This document shows positions 33,233 to 41,908 of a stretch of 64,000 bases of DNA, piece after piece. The notes under the pieces are model-generated. The model had not been told where the DNA came from. It ran no database searches and saw only the letters and a program-made list of their open reading frames with translations. Each line of letters begins with the position of its first letter. Within the stretch, counting starts at the first letter, position 1. The stretch is taken from NCBI RefSeq assembly GCF_009834875.1, contig NZ_WVHT01000001.1, positions 682,001 to 746,000 on the forward strand, written 5' to 3'. This DNA is from Hufsiella arboris. Its GTDB lineage: Bacteria; Bacteroidota; Bacteroidia; Sphingobacteriales; Sphingobacteriaceae. The position numbers and the translations under genes were made by a program.

Positions 33233-34303
33233 TTACTTGTAATTTTCCACCGCCTCTTCCAGCTGCCTGCTATAATTATAAATATCATCCAAACTCGTTA
33301 AATCGTATTTCGTTTCTTTACGATCTTCCCCAAAAATTCCAATGCATTTCCGGCTAAGGGTATTAAAATATAAGCGGCATATCGGCTTCCGATTATTATC
33401 ATCCAGTAGAATACCGAAGTAAGATTGAACGTCGCGGGCAACTATACGCTTGGCTTCAACTTTTTTACGAATGATTGATTTTACAATATGATATCCCTCC
33501 AATTCTTCTTCTGTTGTCGTGACGCCGTTCTCGGTACCCATTACCGGATCCGCAGTAACTTTACTATCCGTTGCCACACTGTTCGCTTCTTCTTTGGTTA
33601 AAGCTGTCTTTAGCCTGCTTGTTATTGCATCGTTCAGCACCTGGTTAGACGAGCGCTTTACGAGTTCCGAAAACTGGTTCAATATCTTTTCCGTCAGTTT
33701 TCCGCCTGTATATACCTGCCCGGCAAAATGCTTGACAAATACCGGTGAAGGATTGGTAAGCTCAGAAGTAATAATCGTTTTTAACTCACTGGTGTATTTC
33801 AGATCAAGAGCTGTATTCGATATATTTTCAACATCGAAATATGATTTATGAAATTTTTTCAATTCTTCGATCTGCGCGTCTTTCATCTCAGTGATATTGA
33901 ATTCAAAGAATGGCTTGTCGTCCATCTTATTCGGATCCTTCAAATCGGTATAAAAGCGATAGTTTAGCCCGTTGGTTAGCAAACTGAAGCGAGCCTTCGA
34001 AACATGAAAGTAGCGGAATAACTGGGAATTATGCGGATCGAGCTGCTCTTTATGATGTTTACACTCTATAATAAGAATTGCCTCACCGTCCTTCATAATT
34101 GCATAATCAACCTTCTCTCCCTTTTTTATGCCAATATCCGCCACGAATTCCGGGTTCACCTCGAAGGGATTAAACACATCATATCCGAGTATCTGGATAA
34201 ACGGCAGTACGAGTGCATTCTTGGTTGCTTCCTCTGTCTGTATCTGGGGTAAAAGTTTTTCTACCCGTGAGGCAAGTTGTGAAATCTGATCTTTGAAATC
34301 CAT
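33233..34303 (-). CDS. Stand-alone type I restriction HsdR-N-like nuclease-domain protein
   Basis: 356 aa. Residues ~20-165 match the HsdR N-terminal PD-(D/E)xK domain: ATKNALVLPFIQILGYDVF, the Asp in KGEKVDYAIM and the ExK in AILIIECKHHKEQ, then QLFRYFHVSKARFSLLTNG. The active-site residues are intact. The C-terminal half is unrecognised and no helicase, HsdM or HsdS gene is adjacent, so it is not a complete type I system. Related orphan proteins are widespread and may act in defence or repair. Confidence 0.85.
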   Translation of the reverse strand: MDFKDQISQLASRVEKLLPQIQTEEATKNALVLPFIQILGYDVFNPFEVNPEFVADIGIKKGEKVDYAIMKDGEAILIIECKHHKEQLDPHNSQLFRYFHVSKARFSLLTNGLNYRFYTDLKDPNKMDDKPFFEFNITEMKDAQIEELKKFHKSYFDVENISNTALDLKYTSELKTIITSELTNPSPVFVKHFAGQVYTGGKLTEKILNQFSELVKRSSNQVLNDAITSRLKTALTKEEANSVATDSKVTADPVMGTENGVTTTEEELEGYHIVKSIIRKKVEAKRIVARDVQSYFGILLDDNNRKPICRLYFNTLSRKCIGIFGEDRKETKYDLTSLDDIYNYSRQLEEAVENYK

Positions 34304-34390
34304 TTGGTTAGTTTTTAAGCCAGCCAAAAGGCATGTTTTTGATAAGAAGGTTCACAAATATGGAAATACGATGTCAAAATATACCAATGC

Positions 34391-34441
34391 AAAACACCCA
34401 ATTTTATACCCGTGAAACCCGCAAAACTAGCCGGGTGTTTT
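34391..34441. repeat. Inverted repeat, 9-base arms
   Basis: AAAACACCC (34391-34399) and GGGTGTTTT (34433-34441) are perfect complements around a 33-base loop. It is the only structure I see in the 420-base gap 34304-34723. Confidence 0.45.
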
Positions 34442-34723
34442 ATCTGAAAGGGCGTAATGCTAGTAAAAAGGCTTTTTATTAAGGTATATCACGTTCGTTT
34501 TCAGTAAATGTTCTTGATTTTGTTCGCATCCATTGTTCTCACTCTGAAACGTGCTTTTAAAATCAAATCTGATTATAATTGCAAAATAATAATGTACGAT
34601 TTTACGATAAACGACCTTAAGCTATTCGGATATAACAATACCTGCTAAACACTCATTTTTAAAGTGTGCGGAATTTTACAATTTTACCGGCTGGCAAATT
34701 ATTCTTTTTGAAAAAAAATAACC

Positions 34724-35173
34724 ATGAAAAGAATAATCATCACAACTGTGCTGCTAACAATAGTTTGTATAGCACAAGCACAATCAAACAACAGTCAGTT
34801 TGCGGAAGTAAGAAAAACAATTGAAGCCAGTAATGCTATTTATGCTGAACTGGCTAATAAAAACGACGGTTCCATTTTAACACGATATACAGATGATGCC
34901 TGCTTATATCCACCCAATTCGGCGCCTGTTTGCGGAGGCAAAAATATGCTTGCCTTTTTTAAAAGCGGACCGAAAGTGCATGTCAAATTTACGATCCAGC
35001 ATTTGTATGGTGATCCGAAAAGTTTTGTAACAGAAGAAAGTTTTTATGAGATGGCAGATATGAGCGGTAATAAAATTGACGAGGGAAAAGTAATCGTGAT
35101 CTGGAAAAAAACCGGCGCCGGCTGGAAAATGTACCGCGACATGTTTAGCAGTAACATGAAAGCAAAAAGCTGA
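34724..35173 (+). CDS. Exported SnoaL-like (NTF2-fold, DUF4440-type) protein
   Basis: 149 aa, signal peptide MKRIIITTVLLTIVCIAQAQ. Mature part has the NTF2-like pattern: first helix VRKTIEASNAIYAELANKNDG, the strand LTRYTDDACLYPPNSAPVCGGKNMLAFF, and the last strands GKVIVIWKKTGAGWKMYRDMFSSN. In related proteins the pocket binds a small ligand or is catalytic; no function assignable. Stands alone. Confidence 0.85.
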   Translation: MKRIIITTVLLTIVCIAQAQSNNSQFAEVRKTIEASNAIYAELANKNDGSILTRYTDDACLYPPNSAPVCGGKNMLAFFKSGPKVHVKFTIQHLYGDPKSFVTEESFYEMADMSGNKIDEGKVIVIWKKTGAGWKMYRDMFSSNMKAKS

Positions 35174-35194
35174 GGTATCAGGCGTTTCTGACTA

Positions 35195-35344
35195 TCAAAA
35201 GCCAATGTTAACGGCTTGCTGAAAATCCTGCCCGTTCTTTACGAGTGAAAGCCTTGCTTCTGATGGTGTGATCGCGGTAAACTTTTTAAACTCTTTTATG
35301 AAATGCGCCTGATCGTAATAACCGTCCTTTAGATGATTAAACCA
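35195..35344 (-). pseudogene. AraC-family regulator, C-terminal remnant
   Basis: A 49-codon minus-strand stretch encodes the second HTH signature of AraC regulators (GYYDQAHFIKEFKKFTAITPSEAR) and a normal C-terminal end, but an in-frame stop lies two codons upstream and the remaining ~230 codons of an AraC protein are missing. A decayed gene. Confidence 0.7.
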
Positions 35345-35510
35345 TTAATAAATTACAGCATAGGGATTAAGAAATTGAAATAGTGTAAGCAGTTAGAGCA
35401 TGTCCTGTTCGGTATACCCTGGCCAAAGAAAACAACACATTAAAAATTAAACTTATTTACCATGTCGAAACTTTCGTAAAGTTAGTTTCGTAAAACAAAA
35501 TAAAAGTTGC

Positions 35511-37037
35511 ATGAGAAATATTTACTATATCTGTTTTTTGTTTAGCCTTATTATTTTTATCAGCAGTTGTAAAAAAAATGAGCCAGCTGCATTATCGGAT
35601 ACTGACCGAATAACCAGTGCACGTCAATACTTTGAAAAGGACATCCAGCGTTTTCAGACCGACGGCTCAGCTTCTTCCGGCTCCAGACTAAAACGGCAAT
35701 CCATTTTTAAAAATGCTTTATGGAATGAGGCATATGTAAAAGATATTTCACTTGGTAAAGCCGTAGTTGTTCCCTTGCATTATGATAAAACAATATATAC
35801 CAGGCGCGGCGAAGCCCAATCGTCTTTATCTTTAGATAATTTAAGTTACTTAATGATCTATGAGGGTAAGGATCATAAGATGCGGACAGAAGTGGTTACA
35901 TGGATTCCCGATAACGACTTTTGGGATAAAAAGAATAAGAAAAAACTGGCTTTTAAAGGAGTTATTCTAATCGACGACTGGCAGGGTAAATTTATCAAAG
36001 GTTATAAGTATTTAGGCAATGGTGAGGTTAAAAACGTTTCTGCGGATACTTATACAGGAACCGATGTTCATACCTCGATGTTGCAATGTGTATTGGTTAC
36101 CTGGTATTCTTGTTCGTCGTCCGATGGAGGAAATGTCTGGTATTGCAGTACACTTTACAGTGAGACAATTTGCGAAGATGATGGGTCAGGCAGTGGAGGT
36201 GGCGGCGGTGGAGGGGATCCGGGAGATTATCCTCCGCCGGGATATGATCCTTGCGGGCCGCCTATGACAGGTAGTGTCCATGTCTCTACATTGCCATGTA
36301 GTCCCGCTGGAGGAGGATCGGAATATGATTTGAAATATGATAGTCTAAAAAAAGACTATCCTTGCGCTGTTAAATTAATAATCAAAAAACTTGAAACTAT
36401 AGCACAATACCAAAATTTGATTAGCCCTTTTAATACAGTGAATAGGCCCAATATTATATGGAATCACAGCGTTCAGGATTATGGCAATAATAATATTTAT
36501 TCACTTGGAAATACAGAAAGCGATCCTTCTGGTTTGGGATTAAGTTCTACGATTAAATTTAATAATTCTGCACTAAATAACTCGTCGCTTTTACTGCTTG
36601 CCGCAACTGCAATTCATGAAACTTCACATGCTTATTCTAATTATGCAATTAAGATAAATGGGTATAATGCCCAATATCTCGAAGATTACGGATGGGTGGA
36701 ATCAATGTTTACTTTTCATTTATTAGACTCGCTTCATAATGCTAATCCAAATTACATTGATCATTTCTCATTTATCGCAAATTCCTTTGACTCAATGGTG
36801 CAAACTTTATCGGCATGGGATAATAATCAACATTCGACTGACGAATATCGGATGGCAATGATGTTCGGGTTAAATAATCCAGGATCTAATGCTACAAGTT
36901 CCCAAGTAAATTTGTTAAATAATTTATATTCACAACTAATGAACAGATATAACTTAAGTGCTTCAGAAATGAATTCCTTTTACAATACTAATTTGCATGC
37001 AACGACAGATAAGCGATTACCTACAAATTGTCCTTAA
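35511..37037 (+). CDS. Lipoprotein with poly-Gly hinge and C-terminal HExxH (zincin-like) domain
   Basis: 508 aa. Lipoprotein signal with Cys in LIIFISSCKKNEP. Residues ~25-220 are an N-terminal domain with strands such as GKAVVVPLHYDK and SYLMIYEGKDH, ending in a Cys-rich knot (VTWYSCSSSDG...WYCSTLYSETICEDDG). A hinge of Gly/Pro/Asp follows (GSGGGGGGGDPGDYPPPGYD). The C-terminal ~240 residues have the zinc-peptidase-like motif AIHETSHAYSN. The second lipoprotein at 46286-47479 has the same N-terminal plan and Gly hinge but a different C-terminal domain, which suggests a modular delivery protein. The next gene starts 10 bases downstream. Confidence 0.75.
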   Translation: MRNIYYICFLFSLIIFISSCKKNEPAALSDTDRITSARQYFEKDIQRFQTDGSASSGSRLKRQSIFKNALWNEAYVKDISLGKAVVVPLHYDKTIYTRRGEAQSSLSLDNLSYLMIYEGKDHKMRTEVVTWIPDNDFWDKKNKKKLAFKGVILIDDWQGKFIKGYKYLGNGEVKNVSADTYTGTDVHTSMLQCVLVTWYSCSSSDGGNVWYCSTLYSETICEDDGSGSGGGGGGGDPGDYPPPGYDPCGPPMTGSVHVSTLPCSPAGGGSEYDLKYDSLKKDYPCAVKLIIKKLETIAQYQNLISPFNTVNRPNIIWNHSVQDYGNNNIYSLGNTESDPSGLGLSSTIKFNNSALNNSSLLLLAATAIHETSHAYSNYAIKINGYNAQYLEDYGWVESMFTFHLLDSLHNANPNYIDHFSFIANSFDSMVQTLSAWDNNQHSTDEYRMAMMFGLNNPGSNATSSQVNLLNNLYSQLMNRYNLSASEMNSFYNTNLHATTDKRLPTNCP

Positions 37038-37047
37038 CTATTTAACT

Positions 37048-38079
37048 ATGAACCTTAAGACAACTTTAAATATTCTATTCTTTGCTATTATTTCATTTGA
37101 AGCATCGGGACAATCTTACATGATTTTTGAGGTCAACAAAGGGATAAACCTTAAAAAGATCAGCGAACGGGTAAGTGTATCAGAAAATGTAATTGAACTG
37201 CAAGCAGCAGATACTACATTGTCGATATTTAATTTTTATTTCACTACTAATAATTTTAAAAAAACAGGGTTTGATAAGGAAGGACTTACAAAAAGCAAAT
37301 CCGGTATCGATTATCTGCAAAATGATGTGCTGGTATCAATTGTTCCTTTAATAAAACCAGGCGAAACGCTTCGAATTAAAAACTTGACGTATAAAGAGCT
37401 TCAAAAGCTAAAAGCTATAAAGCCTGAAGAACTTTTAACAATGGCGATAGCCAGGTTAACTAAGTCAATAGATGACAGGAACTATTCCAGACCATCGCTG
37501 AAAACCTTAGAATTCAATCTCATTATTAAGGATGGGAATGCTTATCACTTGATTGAACAAATCCCATTAACAACTTTTTTTGTGACCTGCTCTGAGCCAT
37601 GGTATTTCCCAAATCAATTTAAGGATGGGGTATTAAATATAGCCGAGGCTAACTATTTAAAAGCTTATTCATTTAGTGATTTGAAAAAAATTATCAACCA
37701 AACTTACGCTGGTTATATTGCAAATGAATTAAAGGGCCGCATATATCTTGAAAAGATTGATATTCTTAAGGATATATCTTCGGCACCTGTCTACCATTAC
37801 TGGGAATACCCCGGGGCGGGCCCTTGGCAATTTTCGATTAAAAACAGAACGATTAGCAGTTCACATCCAGGCTTAGGCAGTTTTCTTTTTTTAGAAAAGA
37901 TAGGCGTCGTCAATTGTACGTTAGACTTTTATTTAAATGAAAATTGGAAAAAGAACTTCGGGGAATGCTGCCAGGATTCAATTCATTTTAAAATAAAGTC
38001 TGTTAATAATATTGAGCTTTCTTCTTTTAAAAATCTTTATAATGCAACCTTGTCAAAATCGATCCGGGGAGGTGAATAA
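37048..38079 (+). CDS. Exported protein of unknown function, partner of the HExxH lipoprotein
   Basis: 343 aa with signal peptide MNLKTTLNILFFAIISFEASGQ. Mixed alpha/beta, no recognised domain and no catalytic motif visible. It starts 10 bases after the lipoprotein gene (ATG at 37048), so the two are co-expressed; it might be an immunity or accessory protein by position. Low GC and AT-rich codon use match the lipoprotein and set both apart from the core genes. Confidence 0.7.
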   Translation: MNLKTTLNILFFAIISFEASGQSYMIFEVNKGINLKKISERVSVSENVIELQAADTTLSIFNFYFTTNNFKKTGFDKEGLTKSKSGIDYLQNDVLVSIVPLIKPGETLRIKNLTYKELQKLKAIKPEELLTMAIARLTKSIDDRNYSRPSLKTLEFNLIIKDGNAYHLIEQIPLTTFFVTCSEPWYFPNQFKDGVLNIAEANYLKAYSFSDLKKIINQTYAGYIANELKGRIYLEKIDILKDISSAPVYHYWEYPGAGPWQFSIKNRTISSSHPGLGSFLFLEKIGVVNCTLDFYLNENWKKNFGECCQDSIHFKIKSVNNIELSSFKNLYNATLSKSIRGGE

Positions 38080-38170
38080 ATAAAGATCAGTTTTTTCTTC
38101 GGCAGTGATTATTCTATTAAGACAACAAATTGACAGGATTGCAATAACAAATAATAACCATAAACATAGA

Positions 38171-38668
38171 ATGATGCTATGTGCAAATAAGTCCGTTACA
38201 TTAGCAATACTGACAACATTTTTATTAATGTTATTATCAGGTGCAATCATTGCCCAGCAACAAACCGACACTAAAGCGTTTGAAAAAAGTTTTGTCAGGC
38301 GATTATGGGTGCCTGCTGAAACATCCGATAGTTGCATTTCTCTAATAACGTTACTAAAAGTATTATTTACCAAACAATCAAAAATTCCTGGTATCGTATT
38401 TTCTGACAGTGCTGATTCACTTTTAAAGAAAGAGTTGAATCGGATAAAAAGCAAGTTAGACTATGCAGAACTTAAGGGCATTGCCGGAAATAACAGTGTA
38501 ACCTTTATATTTCCGGTTATAATAAAGCCAGCAGTTGATCAATATGCTTGTTTCAACAAGGAGTTGACGGCTTTTGAAAATTTTAATAAGTTTTCCGGAA
38601 AAGCAATTAGCGAAAAATGTTTTTTTCGCCCGGAAATCGAAATAATCACCTACCATTCTGTTCAGTGA
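38171..38668 (+). CDS. Small exported protein, unknown function
   Basis: 165 aa with a signal peptide (MMLCANKSVTLAILTTFLLMLLSGAIIAQ). No family recognised. Third in the AT-rich gene run after the HExxH lipoprotein, 91 bases after its neighbour. The ATG at 38171 is the start that places the hydrophobic segment at the N-terminus. Confidence 0.6.
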   Translation: MMLCANKSVTLAILTTFLLMLLSGAIIAQQQTDTKAFEKSFVRRLWVPAETSDSCISLITLLKVLFTKQSKIPGIVFSDSADSLLKKELNRIKSKLDYAELKGIAGNNSVTFIFPVIIKPAVDQYACFNKELTAFENFNKFSGKAISEKCFFRPEIEIITYHSVQ

Positions 38669-38849
38669 ACAAGATTTTAAGAGATACAAATTACAGACAT
38701 TTTCGGAGAAGCTTACATACGCAGTCGTTTACCCGTGCTAAATTTAAGCCAAGTTGACCAAGCGTCCCTTATTCCCGGAATCTTTAATCAAAGAGGCTAT
38801 TAGGGAACGGTTCAAGTTCATAACAAAAGCCAATAAACTCCAGCCTGCA

Positions 38850-39446
38850 ATGAAATTTTTACTGATATTTTTATGTGGGTTAGTTAGTTGCCTTTCCTCC
38901 CAGGTGTGGGCTCAAAACAAATTAAAGGCAGGTAAAGAGCAACAATTTATAAGTCAATACTTAAATGTGTCTGAAAACACTGTAAATGAAAAAAAAGAGA
39001 TTCTTTATGCGGATGCCTTGTATAATGGAGAAGTAACTGCTTTTGCGGTAGCAGTGAAAAAAGACACCCTTTTTGATTTTGCCAAGAAAAATAAATATTT
39101 GATTCTTACAAAATCTGAAAAAGAAGACATTCAAACAGAATTGGCTAAAATTTCCGAACAAAGATGGCCTGATGGGATAATTCAGCATTCATCAAAACTA
39201 AGCCTGGATAGTCTAAAAGGGATTATCGGCCCTCAAGGACTTGGCTGGAATGACAATTACTATAAAAAGTATAAAACTGGATTCTATACCTTATCAAAAC
39301 CGGTATTTATCAGGAATGAGACAATTTGTTTCTTCTATGCCGGCTACCACTGCGGCAATCTCTGTGGACATGGCAGTGTAGCAGTTTATCTTTTTAATAA
39401 AGGGAAATGGGAAAAATGGCTGGTGCTGGAAGAATGGCGCAGCTAA
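38850..39446 (+). CDS. Exported Cys-containing protein, unknown function
   Basis: 198 aa. Signal peptide MKFLLIFLCGLVSCLSSQVWAQ. The C-terminal part has a compact Cys/His cluster (FFYAGYHCGNLCGHGSVAVYLF) followed by KGKWEKWLVLEEWRS. The two Cys and nearby His might bind metal, but no catalytic family is recognised. Fourth in the series after the HExxH lipoprotein; same AT-rich composition. Confidence 0.7.
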   Translation: MKFLLIFLCGLVSCLSSQVWAQNKLKAGKEQQFISQYLNVSENTVNEKKEILYADALYNGEVTAFAVAVKKDTLFDFAKKNKYLILTKSEKEDIQTELAKISEQRWPDGIIQHSSKLSLDSLKGIIGPQGLGWNDNYYKKYKTGFYTLSKPVFIRNETICFFYAGYHCGNLCGHGSVAVYLFNKGKWEKWLVLEEWRS

Positions 39447-39470
39447 TTAAAACTGCAATTTCCACCAGGT

Positions 39471-39487
39471 CGTAGCATCACGCTACG
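39471..39487 (+). terminator. Short hairpin after 38850-39446
   Basis: CGTAGC-ATCAC-GCTACG, a perfect 6-bp stem 24 bases after the stop codon, followed by ATTTAAAT. Weak terminator at best. Confidence 0.3.
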
Positions 39488-39574
39488 ATTTAAATAACCT
39501 GAAGCAAGGTCCAGGAAGTGACGTGGCGGCACGTTACGACCAGTGAAATAATTGGTCCCGTTCCGATACAAGCC

Positions 39575-40480
39575 TTAAGCCAGAATAAATCGTAAAATAT
39601 TCAGGGAATCCTCAATTTTTCTGAGCAGCGAGTCGTCAGCCCCTTTATGGAAACCTTTGATAATATTCTCAATCTCCTGTGCCTCGCTTTTAGTGATAAA
39701 ATTGTTTCTCGCAAGCGTATCGAAAGAGACAAGAATGGAATACCTGGTATAAAGCTGCGTAGCCAGTCCTGAAATATTCTTCAGAATGGATAAACTGTTT
39801 TCATCGGGCCTTAACTGCACTGCATAAGCCAGCGCCAGCAACATTCCTTCCGATTGATTCCTGGCGAGAAGGTCAGTTGCCGGCAAATTGTTCCTGACGA
39901 TGATCTCACCCATCTTTCTTCCAAGCTCGGCTTTTACTTTCAGCCTTTTAGCATAGTCGGGGATACTTGTTCTCGAAATAAAAGTGTCGACTAATTCCTG
40001 TAAGGCATCTTCCCGGGAGGAATTTGCCTGAAAGGAATCTTTCTGGATTGTATTCAGATCCACGGCGAGTTTAACGGTCTCAATTCTTTCCGCATTTGAC
40101 GAAACTTGATTTTGTGTTGCTTCAAGACCTTTTTTTGCTTCCTCTGCCGCTTTTTTGGCACTGTTTGCTGCTTCCAGGACTTTTTCGCCAATTGTGCCGA
40201 TAAAGCGCCTTGAAAATATTGCGGCGATCAGGCAAAAACCAGCAAATATCAGATAGTCAACGTCGGAAGAATGCCTGTTTACCAGGTCACTCGCGATCAT
40301 TTTCAGGAAAGCAGGTACGAGAAATGCTGAACCGATCCCCAAAAGAGTATAGCGCAGGCCAGCGGGCATCCCTTTTTTATCCACAGAGATTGTGTCAAAG
40401 CCGTGGAGGTAATTTAAAAACCCACCGAATCCGCCGGCGACAATCATAATGCTGATCAATATAACTACATGAGTATCCAT
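39575..40480 (-). CDS. Three-TM plus coiled-coil membrane protein, YEATS-associated (YLATT)-like
   Basis: 301 aa. Three hydrophobic segments (VVILISIMIVAGGFGGFLNYL, YTLLGIGSAFLVPAFLKMIA and YLIFAGFCLIAAIFSR), then an Ala/Glu/Lys-rich coiled coil (AANSAKKAAEEAKKGLEATQ) and a helical cytosolic domain. The arrangement resembles the YEATS-associated three-TM (YLATT) family described in predicted bacterial conflict systems with pYEATS proteins. No YEATS domain gene is adjacent, so the assignment is by layout. Confidence 0.5.
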   Translation of the reverse strand: MDTHVVILISIMIVAGGFGGFLNYLHGFDTISVDKKGMPAGLRYTLLGIGSAFLVPAFLKMIASDLVNRHSSDVDYLIFAGFCLIAAIFSRRFIGTIGEKVLEAANSAKKAAEEAKKGLEATQNQVSSNAERIETVKLAVDLNTIQKDSFQANSSREDALQELVDTFISRTSIPDYAKRLKVKAELGRKMGEIIVRNNLPATDLLARNQSEGMLLALAYAVQLRPDENSLSILKNISGLATQLYTRYSILVSFDTLARNNFITKSEAQEIENIIKGFHKGADDSLLRKIEDSLNILRFILA

Positions 40481-40760
40481 ACCTTTACGTATCTTTTGTA
40501 ATCCTCATAGTTTCCCTTTAAACAGGAATTGTCATATTCTGCGGGCTGAATGCATCTCCTTATGCGTTTGCTGAATCATTTCCATGGCATGAGTGCCTGA
40601 AACTAACCATTCAAAGCGTTGTGCGGCGTGCAATTACATAATGGAAGTTAATCGTTTCTTCTAATTCCGGAAATGACGATTTGTAGCCATTTTAGTTCAT
40701 CAAACCAGATCCGGTATAAGTCAAAATTCTCCGGGCCTCCTGCTCATGCCAACCTGCGAT

Positions 40761-41618
40761 CTAATAAAACAGTCCCTCCTTATCCGAGGTCATCCCCGCC
40801 ATCCTGCTTAACGCGCTTTTTCTCAGCTGCCTGACCCGTTCAGTGGAAATTCCCAGGCATTCACCGATATCTTTCGGAGCGAGCGGTTCTTTGCCCGAAA
40901 GTCCGAAGTTCAGTTCGATGATGGTGTGCTCGCGCGTGGTAAGTTTCGCCAGCAGGCGATTGATCAGGTAACGGTCGGACTCGTCTGACAGCCGCTCAGA
41001 TACGCCGCGTTCCTTGTCGCCAAGCTTGTCGAGCAAAGTGAAGTCGCCATCGGAATTTGCGAGAGGAGCATCATAGCTGAAAGTCTGTCCCGTATCATAC
41101 AGGCCCTCGAACAGCCAGGATTCATCGACTTCCATAAATTCCGCCAGTTCGTTTTGCGAAGGCTGACGTTCTAGCCGCATCTCCAGCTGGTCAGAAGCTT
41201 GCCTGGTCTTGAACAAGAGGCTTTGCTTATTCACCGGGAGGCGGATCACTCTTTTCTGGTCGGCAAGTGCAGCCAGTATCGCCTGCCGGATCCACCATAC
41301 GGCAACAGAAATAAATTTAAAGCCGCGGGTATCATCAAATTTATAGGCCGCGCGGATCAGTCCGATGTTCCCCTCATTGATAAGGTCGCTCAGCGGCATA
41401 CCGAGGTTCTGGTATTTCTTAGCGATAGAGACCACGAAGCGCAGGTTTCCCCTGATCATATTATCTGCAGCGACTTTGTCGCCCTTTCTGATTTTGCGGG
41501 CCAGCTCAATCTCGTCCTCCTGCGACAAAAGAGGGATCCTGGAAATTTCATTCAGGTAACGGTCTGTAACATGCGTTTCCCGGTTGGTAATGCGCTGGGA
41601 GACCTGCAGGTTTCTCAT
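40761..41618 (-). CDS. Sigma-70 family (RpoD/SigA-like) paralogue, probable alternative sigma factor
   Basis: 285 aa with regions 1.2 to 4.2: DRYLNEISRIPLLSQEDEIELARKI, core region 2 (AADNMIRGNLRFVVSIAKKYQNLGM...SDLINEGNIGLIRAAYKFDDTRGFKF...), 2.4-3.0 AVWWIRQAILAALADQKRVIRLPVNKQ, and region 4 ERLSDESDRYLINRLLAKLTTREHTIIELNFGLSG (landmarks abbreviated). It lacks the long region 1.1, as normal for Bacteroidota, but differs from the highly conserved primary SigA in 2.4 and 3.0. It is therefore likely a second, conditional copy. A pair of direct repeats lies 70-115 bases upstream. Confidence 0.9.
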   Translation of the reverse strand: MRNLQVSQRITNRETHVTDRYLNEISRIPLLSQEDEIELARKIRKGDKVAADNMIRGNLRFVVSIAKKYQNLGMPLSDLINEGNIGLIRAAYKFDDTRGFKFISVAVWWIRQAILAALADQKRVIRLPVNKQSLLFKTRQASDQLEMRLERQPSQNELAEFMEVDESWLFEGLYDTGQTFSYDAPLANSDGDFTLLDKLGDKERGVSERLSDESDRYLINRLLAKLTTREHTIIELNFGLSGKEPLAPKDIGECLGISTERVRQLRKSALSRMAGMTSDKEGLFY

Positions 41619-41688
41619 AAAAAAAGAATTGGTTAGTCTCCAAAAGTGAGGATATGCCTGTCCTCATGCTACAAGTTGCATACAATCA

Positions 41689-41734
41689 GACAATTTTTCT
41701 TTTTAAAAGACGGTGGCCGACAATTTTTCTTTTT
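41689..41734. repeat. Two 16-bp direct repeats, 30-bp spacing, upstream of the sigma factor gene
   Basis: GACAATTTTTCTTTTT occurs exactly at 41689-41704 and again at 41719-41734. A 30-base centre-to-centre distance is close to three helical turns, as expected for binding sites of the same protein. They lie between the sigma gene and fbp, which are transcribed apart from each other. Confidence 0.7.
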
Positions 41735-41908
41735 TATACCGGGAGAGTGGCTGTGAGCCGATAAAAATTCTTATCTCCCTCCAGTACCTTAATTAATATT
41801 TACACTAAGCGCCTGGAATTTTCTATACGGATTCAAAATATTTTTCATAAAAGCCATTTAGCATAAGCTAATACATAATATAGTTTAGCTGAATAAACCC
41901 AGCGCATT

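Noticed and set aside
36019-36267. 82-aa plus-strand frame inside the HExxH lipoprotein gene
   Set aside because: Shadow of the Gly-rich hinge in another frame.
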